From assembly GCA_039819285.1 (NCBI GenBank), contig JBCBSH010000011.1, forward strand, positions 1-39,058: a stretch of 39,058 nucleotides of DNA. Direction: 5' to 3'. The number at the start of each line of letters is the position of its first letter. The first letter of the stretch is position 1. The DNA comes from JANQGH01 sp039819285. Lineage in GTDB: Bacteria; Pseudomonadota; Alphaproteobacteria; DSM-16000; Inquilinaceae. Of this stretch, positions 16,383 through 24,179 are shown in pieces. The position numbers were made by a program, and so were the translations under genes. The notes beneath the pieces were generated by a model. It was not told where the DNA came from. It did not search any database and saw only the letters and a program-made list of their open reading frames with translations.

Positions 16383-17606
16383 ATGCCGAGCGAGAAGTTG
16401 GAGTTTCCTGGCAGCCAAGGCCACACGCTTGCGGCCCGGCTGGATACGCCCAGCGGTCCGATTCGGGCCTATGCCCTGTTCGCCCACTGTTTCACCTGCG
16501 GCAAGGATATCCTGGCCGCAAGCCGCATCGCGCAGGCGCTGAATGGGCATGGCATCGCCGTTCTGCGCTTCGACTTCACGGGCCTGGGGGCCAGCGACGG
16601 CGAGTTCGCCAACACCAACTTCTCCTCGAACATCGGAGACCTGGCGAAGGCGGCGGAATTCCTGCGCGACACGCGGGAGGCGCCGAAGATCCTGATCGGG
16701 CACAGTTTGGGCGGGGCGGCCATCCTGGCGGTCGCCGGCCAGGTGCCGGAGGCCACTTCCGTCGTTACCATCGCGGCGCCGTCCGACCCGGGGCATGTCT
16801 CGCATCTGTTTGCCGATGCGCGGGCCGAGATCGAGGCCCAGGGGGAGGCGGAGGTGATGTTGGCCGGCCGTCGCTTTTGCGTGCAGAGGCAATTCCTCGA
16901 GGACATCGCCGACAACGCGCTGGCCCAACGGGTCGCGAAGCTGAAAAAGGCACTGATCGTCTTTCACGCGCCCGGCGACGACACGGTCAGCATCGACAAC
17001 GCCTCTGAGATCTTTCTGGCCGCAAAGCATCCGAAGAGCTTCGTTTCATTGGACGATGCCGACCATTTGCTCAGCCGGCCGACCGACGCCGCCTACGTCG
17101 CCGACATTATCTCCGCCTGGGCCGACCGCTACATCGCCGATCCGGCGGCGCCGAAGACTGTTTATCCGAAGGCAGTCGAGGGCACTGTCGTGGTGGAGGA
17201 AACCGGCTTCGGCAAGTTTCAGCAGGCGATGGCGGCCGGACCGCACAACCTGCTGGCCGACGAGCCGCCGTCGGTTGGCGGCGACGATACCGGGCCGACG
17301 CCCTACGATCTGCTCACCGCGGGGCTCGGCGCCTGCACGTCCATGACCATCCGCATGTATGCCCGCCACAAGAACCTGCCTCTCGACGGTGTCCATGTCG
17401 AACTGGCGCATGACAAGATCCATGCCGAGGATTGCGAGCATTGCGAGACCGAGGACGGCAAAATCGACCGCATTCGGCGCAAGATCACCCTGCGTGGCGA
17501 CCTCGACGATGCCCAACGGGCAAAGCTGCTGGAAATTGCGGACAAGTGTCCCGTGCACCGCACCTTGCACTCGGAGGTTACGATCGAGACCTCTTTGACA
17601 AGCTAG
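16383..17606 (+). CDS. Alpha/beta-hydrolase-OsmC fusion protein
   Basis: A 407-residue two-domain protein. Residues 1-250 are an alpha/beta hydrolase with the nucleophile elbow GHSLGGAA (Ser108) and an FTGLGASDG loop. Residues about 270-407 are an OsmC/Ohr-type thiol peroxidase domain with the two redox Cys, Cys318 in GLGACTSM and Cys389 in DKCPVHRTL. OsmC domains reduce organic hydroperoxides; the fused hydrolase may release the peroxidised acyl chain, which is inference. The fusion is known in proteobacteria. The ATG at 16383 is preceded by AGAGAGG at ideal spacing. It follows cysQ by 55 bases and could be read from the same transcript. Confidence 0.88.
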   Translation: MPSEKLEFPGSQGHTLAARLDTPSGPIRAYALFAHCFTCGKDILAASRIAQALNGHGIAVLRFDFTGLGASDGEFANTNFSSNIGDLAKAAEFLRDTREAPKILIGHSLGGAAILAVAGQVPEATSVVTIAAPSDPGHVSHLFADARAEIEAQGEAEVMLAGRRFCVQRQFLEDIADNALAQRVAKLKKALIVFHAPGDDTVSIDNASEIFLAAKHPKSFVSLDDADHLLSRPTDAAYVADIISAWADRYIADPAAPKTVYPKAVEGTVVVEETGFGKFQQAMAAGPHNLLADEPPSVGGDDTGPTPYDLLTAGLGACTSMTIRMYARHKNLPLDGVHVELAHDKIHAEDCEHCETEDGKIDRIRRKITLRGDLDDAQRAKLLEIADKCPVHRTLHSEVTIETSLTS

Positions 17607-17766
17607 CGTCCCGCCACAGGACGGCTGCGGCCCATGTTCGCAATTTGGTTGCCCAAAACGCCCGTTTCTGGTTCATCGAACGTTGCACTATGGTGAAAGC
17701 CGGGTAATGGCGCACGGGTAAGCATGCGCCTGTTATGGGGAGCCTGCGAACACACTTGGTCAACCG

Positions 17767-18945
17767 ATGCTGAAAGCTTTGAAAGGGCGGTTTGTCCTCA
17801 AGCTGGCTGTCCTGATCGTTATCGTGGCCATTCCGGCCGCGTTCGCCTGGTTCGCGGTCCAAGGCTTCGTGGTTCGCAACGCGGTCGTGACGGCCGAACT
17901 CGGCATCGTGCGCGCGCCGATCGCCGGGCAGATCGTCGAGAGCCCCCCGTCCATTGACATCGCCCGGGACGACCATCCACGGCAGGTCACGCTGCGCGAC
18001 CCGCTCAGCGATCGCGCACCGATAGACATGCTGACCGCCGAAATTGAGGGGGTGTCGCGAGCGATCGAAACTCATCAGTCGAACTTGGACTGGCATGACC
18101 AGCTCATTGAAGAGCGGGAAGATGAGCTTCGGTCCGCGCTCGCAGGTATGCGCCTTGTGCTGCAGTTCGAGCATGATGCCATCACGTCGCAAATTGCGGC
18201 CCAGCAGGCGCGCATTGCCGACCTGGAGTCGCGGGATGGCTTGGAGGAAATCACCGCCGAACTGGCGGAGGCAAGCGCGAACCTGGAAAGCCTCCAATCC
18301 AGGGCCTTGCTGATCGAACAGCAGCGATTGCTTCTCAGCCAACGCTTGCCGGTCGCCGACTTTGCCGGGCTCGGGGTCACCCTGATCGATCATCTCAACG
18401 ATCTCGCGATCGCGCGGCAGTCGGCAGCCATTCACCTTGCCGCTCTCGAAAATGCCAGGCTGGAACTTCAGATGCGTCTCGAAAGCGAACAGCAGGCTTT
18501 CGAGCTGCGGTCGGAGGCGGTTCTGACCGCCCCGCCAACAAGCGTCATTTGGGAGGTCTTCGCCGAGCCGGGCGCCTTTGTCGCGCTCGGTTCGCCGCTA
18601 TTCTCGTTCGTCGATTGCGATCGACGCCTGGTCCAGGTGGCCGTCGATGATGCGACCACAGAGCTGCTTAGCCCCGGCCAGGCGGTCGAAGTCCATCTCT
18701 ATGGCGACCGGGCGACGGTGCCCGGCCGGGTTCGCGGGGTGTACGGATCGGGCGGTCAGGCGACCGAACGCGCGTCGTTGGCTGCCAGTCTTTCCGGGAT
18801 TGGTCCGAGAGACGCCATTGTCTTGATCGACATTGAGCCGGCCGACGAGCGGTCACGTCAGTATCGGCACTGCGACATTGGGCGCACGGCCTATGTCACG
18901 TTCGACGGCATCGGTGCGTTTGAGCCTTTTTTCAATCGATTCTAG
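17767..18945 (+). CDS. HlyD-type membrane-fusion (periplasmic adaptor) protein
   Basis: A 392-residue inner-membrane protein with one N-terminal transmembrane helix (about 12-34). A first half-lipoyl strand (VTAELGIVRAPIAGQIV) comes next, then a long alpha-helical hairpin region (about 85-250, rich in Glu, Gln and Leu), then the second half-lipoyl and beta-barrel segment (TAPPTSVIWEVFAEPGAFV, then GQAVEVHLYG). Such adaptors link an inner-membrane exporter or a polysaccharide synthase to the outer membrane. No ABC transporter, MFS pump, TolC or synthase is adjacent, so the partner is unknown; an Alg44-like role in glycan export is one possibility. The start is the ATG at 17767, with a weak ribosome-binding site. 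Confidence 0.8.
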   Translation: MLKALKGRFVLKLAVLIVIVAIPAAFAWFAVQGFVVRNAVVTAELGIVRAPIAGQIVESPPSIDIARDDHPRQVTLRDPLSDRAPIDMLTAEIEGVSRAIETHQSNLDWHDQLIEEREDELRSALAGMRLVLQFEHDAITSQIAAQQARIADLESRDGLEEITAELAEASANLESLQSRALLIEQQRLLLSQRLPVADFAGLGVTLIDHLNDLAIARQSAAIHLAALENARLELQMRLESEQQAFELRSEAVLTAPPTSVIWEVFAEPGAFVALGSPLFSFVDCDRRLVQVAVDDATTELLSPGQAVEVHLYGDRATVPGRVRGVYGSGGQATERASLAASLSGIGPRDAIVLIDIEPADERSRQYRHCDIGRTAYVTFDGIGAFEPFFNRF

Positions 18946-19193
18946 AAAGAGGAGCTGGCAACCGAGATTGCATCATCGTTGCCGGCATCATGGCGATTTT
19001 CGGGAAAGGCCGAAGCACATGCTTACTCGATCTTCGGATTGATCCCTGATTTCGACTGTGCGCCAGGTCTTGCAGACTGGGTGCAAGAGGAAGACATCGC
19101 CAGAACTTAGGCGGATCTCAATCTGCTTTTGATCTCCGACGCCGTGAGTTCGTCACCAACAAGCTGGACCAGATTTCGATCAGATCGACGATT
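18946..19193. other. Intergenic region with an in-frame open stretch after the HlyD stop
   Basis: Reading through the TAG of the HlyD gene, the same frame stays open for 54 codons to a TAG at about 19108. That peptide looks protein-like (for example FGLIPDFDCAPGLADWV) and is acidic. There is no good start codon for it. It may be a worn-off C-terminal extension or chance. No terminator is obvious between these convergent genes. Confidence 0.3.
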
Positions 19194-20120
19194 TCACGCG
19201 CTCTGCTGAAGCGCCAGCAGCGCGTCCTCGCTGCCGTCACTTCGGTGCTCCGTTGGAAACACCGCGACGAACGCATTGTCAACCTTGCGCCGGATACCGT
19301 CTTCAATTAGGCGGCATGTCTCCAGCGCGTCGCCCATCGATGTTCCGTCGTCAAAACACAGGCCGATTTCGATGTATTTGGTGTAGCCAAGCCGCCGGGT
19401 CCGGATGGCCGCGACGCTCGACCAATCATCAAAATGCTCAACGATTTCCCGGATGACCAGCAGTTTGTCCTGCTCGTCGATGGGGGCGTCCAACAAGGTC
19501 AACACACCGGATTTCAGCATGTTGACCATGATGTATAGGGTCACGCCAAAGACAATGCAGGCGCCAATCGTATCGATAACAAGAAACAACGAAGGATCGT
19601 TGACCACGATGGCGGCGGTCGAGATTGTCGCCGCGACGGAGCTGACCAGCATGATAAAGCGGTTCTTGATCTGACCTTGCAAGATGATCGACGGCGCCTG
19701 TCGCTGTTCGCGAACCAGCCGGACCGCCAGATAGGCATTCTCCAAGAGATTGATGTAGGAAAAGGCCGCGAACAGAAGACAGAAAACGTAGCTTGGGGCC
19801 TCGCGACCAGTCGTCACGTTTTGGATAATCCGTTCGGCCATGGCGAAGGCGCTTATCGCAATGCCGATGACAATTATGATCTGCACCAGGATCTGGATCT
19901 TCTCGACTCCGAATTCGAACTGGCTGAATTTACGGCGGTTGATTGCCAGCATCACAATCAGCGCAAACAGACCGATCAAAAGGCCCAGACCGGTCCGGAT
20001 CGCCTCGCTGAGAGCCGACGCGGACCCGGAGAGAAAGCCCAGGATAATGAGAGGCGTGGCTATGATGACGTCGGCCACGACCGCGAGCGTGAGGGTGCGC
20101 TCCGACGGAGAAAGAGCCAC
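19194..20120 (-). CDS. Cation-diffusion-facilitator-like membrane protein lacking canonical metal ligands
   Basis: A 308-residue protein with about six hydrophobic segments and a C-terminal soluble domain, laid out like a CDF transporter: EFGVEKIQILVQIII matches the usual TM3 entry, and the end (about 215-300) matches the cytoplasmic CDF domain. The residues that bind Zn, Fe or Mn in TM2 and TM5 of canonical members (Asp-x3-Asp and His-x3-Asp in YiiP) are missing. TM2 reads SEAIRTGLG with Arg42, and the TM5 region reads QGQIKNRFIM with Lys152. The start is a GTG at 20120, with GGAG six bases upstream. It may be a non-metal transporter or a regulator-like paralogue. Sampled lines are 53-57% GC, lower than the neighbours. 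Confidence 0.75.
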   Translation of the reverse strand: MALSPSERTLTLAVVADVIIATPLIILGFLSGSASALSEAIRTGLGLLIGLFALIVMLAINRRKFSQFEFGVEKIQILVQIIIVIGIAISAFAMAERIIQNVTTGREAPSYVFCLLFAAFSYINLLENAYLAVRLVREQRQAPSIILQGQIKNRFIMLVSSVAATISTAAIVVNDPSLFLVIDTIGACIVFGVTLYIMVNMLKSGVLTLLDAPIDEQDKLLVIREIVEHFDDWSSVAAIRTRRLGYTKYIEIGLCFDDGTSMGDALETCRLIEDGIRRKVDNAFVAVFPTEHRSDGSEDALLALQQSA

Positions 20121-20230
20121 CGGAATCTCCAGACGTGAACAGAACCGGACTCCGTTTTAGTGGCGCGGCGCGACCTTGGCCATTGAAAGCCGGAATCTGC
20201 GCGAAACGGCACATGCCTCCAGCTCAGAAT

Positions 20231-20279
20231 TGTATCGATTTTGCTCAAACAATGTTTCGATTGCCGCGAGACAATGTGT
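20231..20279 (+). promoter_or_regulatory. Phased direct repeats upstream of the MocR gene, candidate operator
   Basis: TGTATCGATT at 20231 recurs as TGTTTCGATT at 20253, and ACAATGT at 20249 recurs at 20271. Both pairs are exactly 22 bases apart, two helical turns, so the region reads as a 22-base unit repeated two to three times. MocR-type regulators such as GabR and PdxR are known to bind direct repeats on one DNA face. The repeats lie 60-108 bases before the MocR start codon, in the divergent region shared with the CDF-like gene. Confidence 0.5.
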
Positions 20280-20338
20280 GTGCAATATGGGGTCAATCTA
20301 AGGCTAAGTCGGGCTATTGAACCCCAAGCGATACCGTC

Positions 20339-21727
20339 ATGGTTACATGGACACCCTCGCTGGCCGATCGGCCGGGACCGAAATATCTGCGCATCGCCGA
20401 TGCGCTGGCCGAGGACATCTATGCCGGCCGTTTGAATGTCGGCGACAAGGTGCCGCCCCATCGCGACTTGGCCTGGCGGCTGGGCGTCACCGTCGGCACC
20501 GTCAGCCGGGCCTACGCGGAGGCGGAACGACGCGGCCTCTTGGTCGGCGAGGTCGGGCGCGGCAGTTTCGTGCGCGCCGGCGCCCGGTCGGCGGCGACGC
20601 TGGACATGCCGTCGATCGGCGGTCCCCACACCATCGAACTGGCGATCAACCGGCCGCCGACGGCGCCTGCGGTGAAGGCGTTTTCCGAGGCGTTGATGGC
20701 CCAGGCCGTCAATCCGAACCTGGCGGAGTTGATGAACTATCAGTCGCACACGGGGCTGTGGGATCATCGTGCCAGCGGCGCGGCCTGGCTGCGCCAACGC
20801 GGCGTCGATGCGCGGACCGAGACGGTGCTGGTGATCAACGGGGTCGAGCACGGCCTGGCGGCGGCGTTTATGGCGCTGGCGGACCCGGGGGAAGCCGTCC
20901 TGGTGGAGGAGCTGACCTGGTCCGGCACACGGGCGCTGGCCAGCCTCATGGGCCTGCGGCTGAAGCCGGTCCGGATGGATGACGAGGGCCTGGACCCGGA
21001 CGCCTTTGAGGCCGCCTGCAAGTCGACCGGCGCGCGGCTCGTTTATTTGAACCCCAACATCCACAACCCGACCAGCACCGTTTTGGCGGAGGACCGGCGC
21101 CAGCGGATCGCCGATATCGCCCAGGCGCACGACGTCACCATCATTGAGGATGACGTCTACGGTTTTCTGATGCCGAACGGGCCGCCGCCGCTGGCGGCTT
21201 ATGCGCCGGACCATACGGTCTACGTCACCGGCGCCTCGAAGGTCATGGCGCCGACCTTGCGGGTCGGCTTCGCGCGGATGCCGGAAAACCGAGTCGGCCG
21301 CTTCAGCGCCGCGGCCAGGGCGGCGAACTGGATGGCGCCGCCGGTGTTGGCCCAGATCGTTTCCGATTGGATCGAGGATGGGACCGCCGGACGGCTGGCG
21401 GCGGCCATTCTCGCCGATGTCGAGCGGCGCCAGGCAATCGCGCGCCGCTGCCTGGGAAATGCGCAGTTCCGCATGGCGCCGGGCAGCTTTCATCTCTGGC
21501 TGACGCTGCCGGAGCCATGGCGGGCCCAGGAATTCGTCGATGCCGGGCGCGGCCGCAACCTGTCGCTGGCGGCGACCGATCTGTTCGTGCCGGGGCGTGC
21601 CGAAACACCGCACGCGATCCGCGTCTCCGTGACAGCACCGACCGATCTCGGCGACCTCGAGGAAGGGTTGAACCGCCTGCGCGACCTCTTGTCCGGACAG
21701 CCGGAACCCTGCTTGGCGGTTGCCTAG
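20339..21727 (+). CDS. MocR/PdxR-family regulator (GntR HTH fused to aminotransferase domain)
   Basis: A 462-residue PLP-dependent transcription factor. A GntR winged helix occupies about residues 12-80 (KYLRIADALAEDI, VPPHRDLAWRLGVTVGTVSR). A fold-type I aminotransferase domain follows, with the PLP Lys301 in TGASKVMAPTLRVGF and NPNIHNPTSTV as substrate loop. Such proteins sense PLP or amino-compound aldimines. The pyridoxal kinase gene two positions downstream in the same operon makes a vitamin B6 sensor (PdxR-like) the best reading; gabR- or taurine-type functions are alternatives without support here. The next gene starts 10 bases after its stop, so the regulator is probably co-transcribed with its targets and autoregulated through the upstream repeats. 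Confidence 0.88.
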   Translation: MVTWTPSLADRPGPKYLRIADALAEDIYAGRLNVGDKVPPHRDLAWRLGVTVGTVSRAYAEAERRGLLVGEVGRGSFVRAGARSAATLDMPSIGGPHTIELAINRPPTAPAVKAFSEALMAQAVNPNLAELMNYQSHTGLWDHRASGAAWLRQRGVDARTETVLVINGVEHGLAAAFMALADPGEAVLVEELTWSGTRALASLMGLRLKPVRMDDEGLDPDAFEAACKSTGARLVYLNPNIHNPTSTVLAEDRRQRIADIAQAHDVTIIEDDVYGFLMPNGPPPLAAYAPDHTVYVTGASKVMAPTLRVGFARMPENRVGRFSAAARAANWMAPPVLAQIVSDWIEDGTAGRLAAAILADVERRQAIARRCLGNAQFRMAPGSFHLWLTLPEPWRAQEFVDAGRGRNLSLAATDLFVPGRAETPHAIRVSVTAPTDLGDLEEGLNRLRDLLSGQPEPCLAVA

Positions 21728-21737
21728 GAGCTTCGTG

Positions 21738-22373
21738 ATGTATGTCCCCGAGCCCTTTGCCTGGCATGACCAGGATGCGCTTTGGCGCGCATTGCAGGCT
21801 GACAGTTTTGGCCTGCTGATCGGCCCCGGCAGGGCCGGCGAGCCGCCGCTGGTGAGCCACCTGCCGTTCTTGGCCGAGCCGCGGTCCGGCCGACTGCTCT
21901 GTCATGTTGCGCGGGAAAACCCCCAATGGCAGGCGATCCAGGCGATCGGTAATGGCGCGCCTGTGCGGTGTGTGTTCAGCGGTGCGCACGGTTACGTCTC
22001 GCCGACCTGGTATGAAAAGCCGGACCGCGCCGTGCCGACCTGGAACTACGTTGCTGTCCATGCGATCGGAACCGCGAAGGCCGTTGAGGATCAAGACTGG
22101 CTGGATGATCTGGTGACGCGGCTGTCGGCCGAGCGTGAGCACGCGGAAGGCTGGCGTCCGGCCATGATGCGACCGGCGGCCTATCGCGCGATGCTGGGCG
22201 CGATCGTCGGCATCGACATCGCGGTCGAGAGCCTAGAGGGCAAGCGCAAGCTGAGCCAGAACCGGTCGCCGGTCGATCAACTCAATGTGGCCGCCGCGCT
22301 GGCCGCGAGTGAGTGGCCGGGCGATCATGCCTTGGCCGAAGAGATGGCCCGTGAGCAAGGGCAAGCAGCATGA
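21738..22373 (+). CDS. PaiB-family FMN-binding split-barrel protein
   Basis: A 211-residue protein of the PaiB family (annotated in many genomes as a negative transcriptional regulator). Typical words are MYVPEPFAW at the N-terminus, VSHLPFL, NPQWQAI, YVSPTWYEKPDRAVPTWNY and the late GKRKLSQNRSP. The fold is the FMN-binding split barrel shared with pyridoxamine 5'-phosphate oxidase. AGGAG precedes the ATG at 21738 by eight bases. The stop overlaps the pdxY start (ATGA), so the two are translationally coupled. Placement between a PLP-sensing regulator and pyridoxal kinase suggests a B6-related flavin role; DNA binding cannot be inferred from the sequence. Confidence 0.88.
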   Translation: MYVPEPFAWHDQDALWRALQADSFGLLIGPGRAGEPPLVSHLPFLAEPRSGRLLCHVARENPQWQAIQAIGNGAPVRCVFSGAHGYVSPTWYEKPDRAVPTWNYVAVHAIGTAKAVEDQDWLDDLVTRLSAEREHAEGWRPAMMRPAAYRAMLGAIVGIDIAVESLEGKRKLSQNRSPVDQLNVAAALAASEWPGDHALAEEMAREQGQAA

Positions 22374-23221
22374 ACATCCTGTCCATTCAATCCAGTGTCG
22401 CCTACGGCCATGTCGGCAACAGCGCTGCCGTGTTTCCCCTGCAGCGGTTGGGTTTTTCGGTTTGGCCGGTAATCACCGTGCATTTCTCCAACCATCTGGG
22501 CTATGGCGCCGCCCGCGGTCCCGTCTTGCCGGCGGAGGATGTCGCGGATGTCATTCGCGGCATCGAGGAGCGGGAGGTGATGGCCGATTGCGACGCTGTG
22601 CTCAGCGGCTACATGGGTGACGCCTCGATTGGGGCGGTCATTCTGGACGCGGTGGACACGGTGCGCCGGCACCGTCCCGACGCGCTCTATTGCTGTGATC
22701 CGGTCATGGGCGATGTCGGCACCGGCTTTTACGTCCGGCCCGGCATTCCTGAGTTCATGCGCGACCGGGCGGTGCCGGCCGCCACCCTGGTCACCCCCAA
22801 CCAGTTCGAGCTTGAGTATTTGACCGGGTTGGTGCCGACCGACCTGCCATCGGTGCTTGCCGCCGTCGACAAGGTCCGCGCGATGGGGCCGGAGGTCGTG
22901 TTGGTCACCAGCCTGCGCCGGCATGACGGTCCGGCGGACCGGATCGAGATGCTGGCCGTGTCGGGTGACGGGGCGTGGCTGCTGTCGAACCCCTTGCTGC
23001 CGGTCGACGTGAATGGTGCCGGCGACGCGACGGCCGCCTTGTTCCTGGCCCATTGGCTGGCCGAACGGTCGGTCGCGGACGCCTTGTCGAAGACGGCTGA
23101 GACCATCTATTCGGTGCTGGAACGCACGCTGTCTGCCGGAACGCGCGAGATTCAGCTGATTGCCGCGCAAGACGCCATCGCCGACCCGCCGCGCCGCTTC
23201 GATGTCGAGCAGGTGCGCTAG
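22370..23221 (+). CDS. pdxY: Pyridoxal kinase
   Basis: A 283-residue ribokinase-superfamily enzyme that phosphorylates pyridoxal (and perhaps pyridoxine or pyridoxamine) to PLP in the salvage pathway. Landmarks are ILSIQSSVAYGHVGNSAA (nucleotide and substrate lid), LSGYMGDA, YCCDPVMGD, TPNQFELEYLTG and the anion-hole VNGAGDATAALFL with the catalytic Asp. Length and motifs match PdxY/PdxK. It overlaps the PaiB gene by four bases and is followed after three bases by the EamA transporter. PLP made here is the likely signal for the MocR regulator of the operon. Confidence 0.93.
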   Translation: MNILSIQSSVAYGHVGNSAAVFPLQRLGFSVWPVITVHFSNHLGYGAARGPVLPAEDVADVIRGIEEREVMADCDAVLSGYMGDASIGAVILDAVDTVRRHRPDALYCCDPVMGDVGTGFYVRPGIPEFMRDRAVPAATLVTPNQFELEYLTGLVPTDLPSVLAAVDKVRAMGPEVVLVTSLRRHDGPADRIEMLAVSGDGAWLLSNPLLPVDVNGAGDATAALFLAHWLAERSVADALSKTAETIYSVLERTLSAGTREIQLIAAQDAIADPPRRFDVEQVR

Positions 23222-23224
23222 GCC

Positions 23225-24160
23225 ATGTCGGCCGCCGGCGATGCCAGCGGGCGTCAACTCTGGGCCTACACCCTGTTGCTGCTCGCGCCGCTGTTCATGG
23301 CGTCGAACGTTGTTTTCGGCCGCGACGCGATTGATGCCGTGCCGCCGATTGGGCTCGCCTTCTGGCGCTGGGTCATCGCCTTCCTGATCCTGCTGCCGTT
23401 TGCCTGGCCCGGGCTGCGGCGCCATGCGCCTCAACTGATCCGGGTGTGGCCGTTGCTGCTGCTGCTGGGCGCGCTGGGCATGGGGGTTTGCGGCGCCTTC
23501 GTCTATATCGGCCTGCACCACACGACCGCCACCCATGCCGGCCTGATCTATGCCGCGTCGCCGATCTTCATATTGTTGATCGGGGTGCTTTTCGGGGGCG
23601 AACGGCTCGGCGTCGTCCAGTGCCTCGGTGTCGCGCTCGCGGTCTTGGGCGTGATCGTGATCCTGACGCGGGGCGCGCCCCAGGCCCTGCTGACATTCTC
23701 GTTCAATATCGGCGACCTGTGGGTGTTGGCGGCGACGGTCGCGTGGGCCGTCTATTCGGTCCTTTTGAAGCGCCGGTCGCTCCGCATCCCGACAATTCCG
23801 CTGTTCGCTGCCATCGCATTCGCCGGGGTGGTCTGCCTGGCGCCGTTTTACGTCTGGGAAACCTTGGCCGGACGGCCGGTCGTGTTGACCACCGAAGCGG
23901 CGACCAGCGTCTTGGCCGTGGCGTTGATCGCCTCGGTATTGGCCTTCAGCGCCTATCAGCAAGGCCTTGCGGTCGTCGGCGCCAGCCGGGCAGGGGTTTT
24001 CATGTATCTGATGCCGGTCTATGCCGCGCTGCTGGCGGTCATGTTCCTTGGCGAGCAGTTTCGCCTGTTCCACGCCGTCGGGTTGAGCTTGATTCTACCG
24101 GGCCTGGCGCTTGCAACTTTAATGCCTATCCGACGCTGGAGGGTTGGCAGAACGGCCTAA
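23225..24160 (+). CDS. EamA/DMT-family transporter
   Basis: A 311-residue inner-membrane protein with ten predicted transmembrane helices in two EamA repeats: the first ends around AVLGVIVILTRG, and the second runs from FNIGDLWVLAATVAW to the C-terminus, with the typical FMYLMPVYAALLAVMFLGE segment. DMT proteins carry amino acids, nucleosides, purines or vitamins in either direction. It starts three bases after the pdxY stop and ends 19 bases before the antiporter gene, inside the B6-linked operon. A vitamin B6 vitamer, or a metabolite of PLP enzymes, is thus the leading substrate guess, resting on context only. Confidence 0.85.
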   Translation: MSAAGDASGRQLWAYTLLLLAPLFMASNVVFGRDAIDAVPPIGLAFWRWVIAFLILLPFAWPGLRRHAPQLIRVWPLLLLLGALGMGVCGAFVYIGLHHTTATHAGLIYAASPIFILLIGVLFGGERLGVVQCLGVALAVLGVIVILTRGAPQALLTFSFNIGDLWVLAATVAWAVYSVLLKRRSLRIPTIPLFAAIAFAGVVCLAPFYVWETLAGRPVVLTTEAATSVLAVALIASVLAFSAYQQGLAVVGASRAGVFMYLMPVYAALLAVMFLGEQFRLFHAVGLSLILPGLALATLMPIRRWRVGRTA

Positions 24161-24179
24161 ACCGCTTACAGCGGAGACT

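Noticed and set aside
17708..17729. Inverted repeat GGCGCA/TGCGCC before the HlyD gene
   Set aside because: Only six base pairs with a ten-base loop in GC-rich DNA; too weak to call a terminator or operator.
20060..21613. 517-codon antisense frame over the MocR gene
   Set aside because: Arg/Gln/His-rich shadow with no motifs, overlapping a clear regulator and the start of the CDF-like gene.
22325..24073. 582-codon antisense frame over pdxY and the EamA gene
   Set aside because: Overlaps two well-supported genes; composition is typical of a shadow frame.
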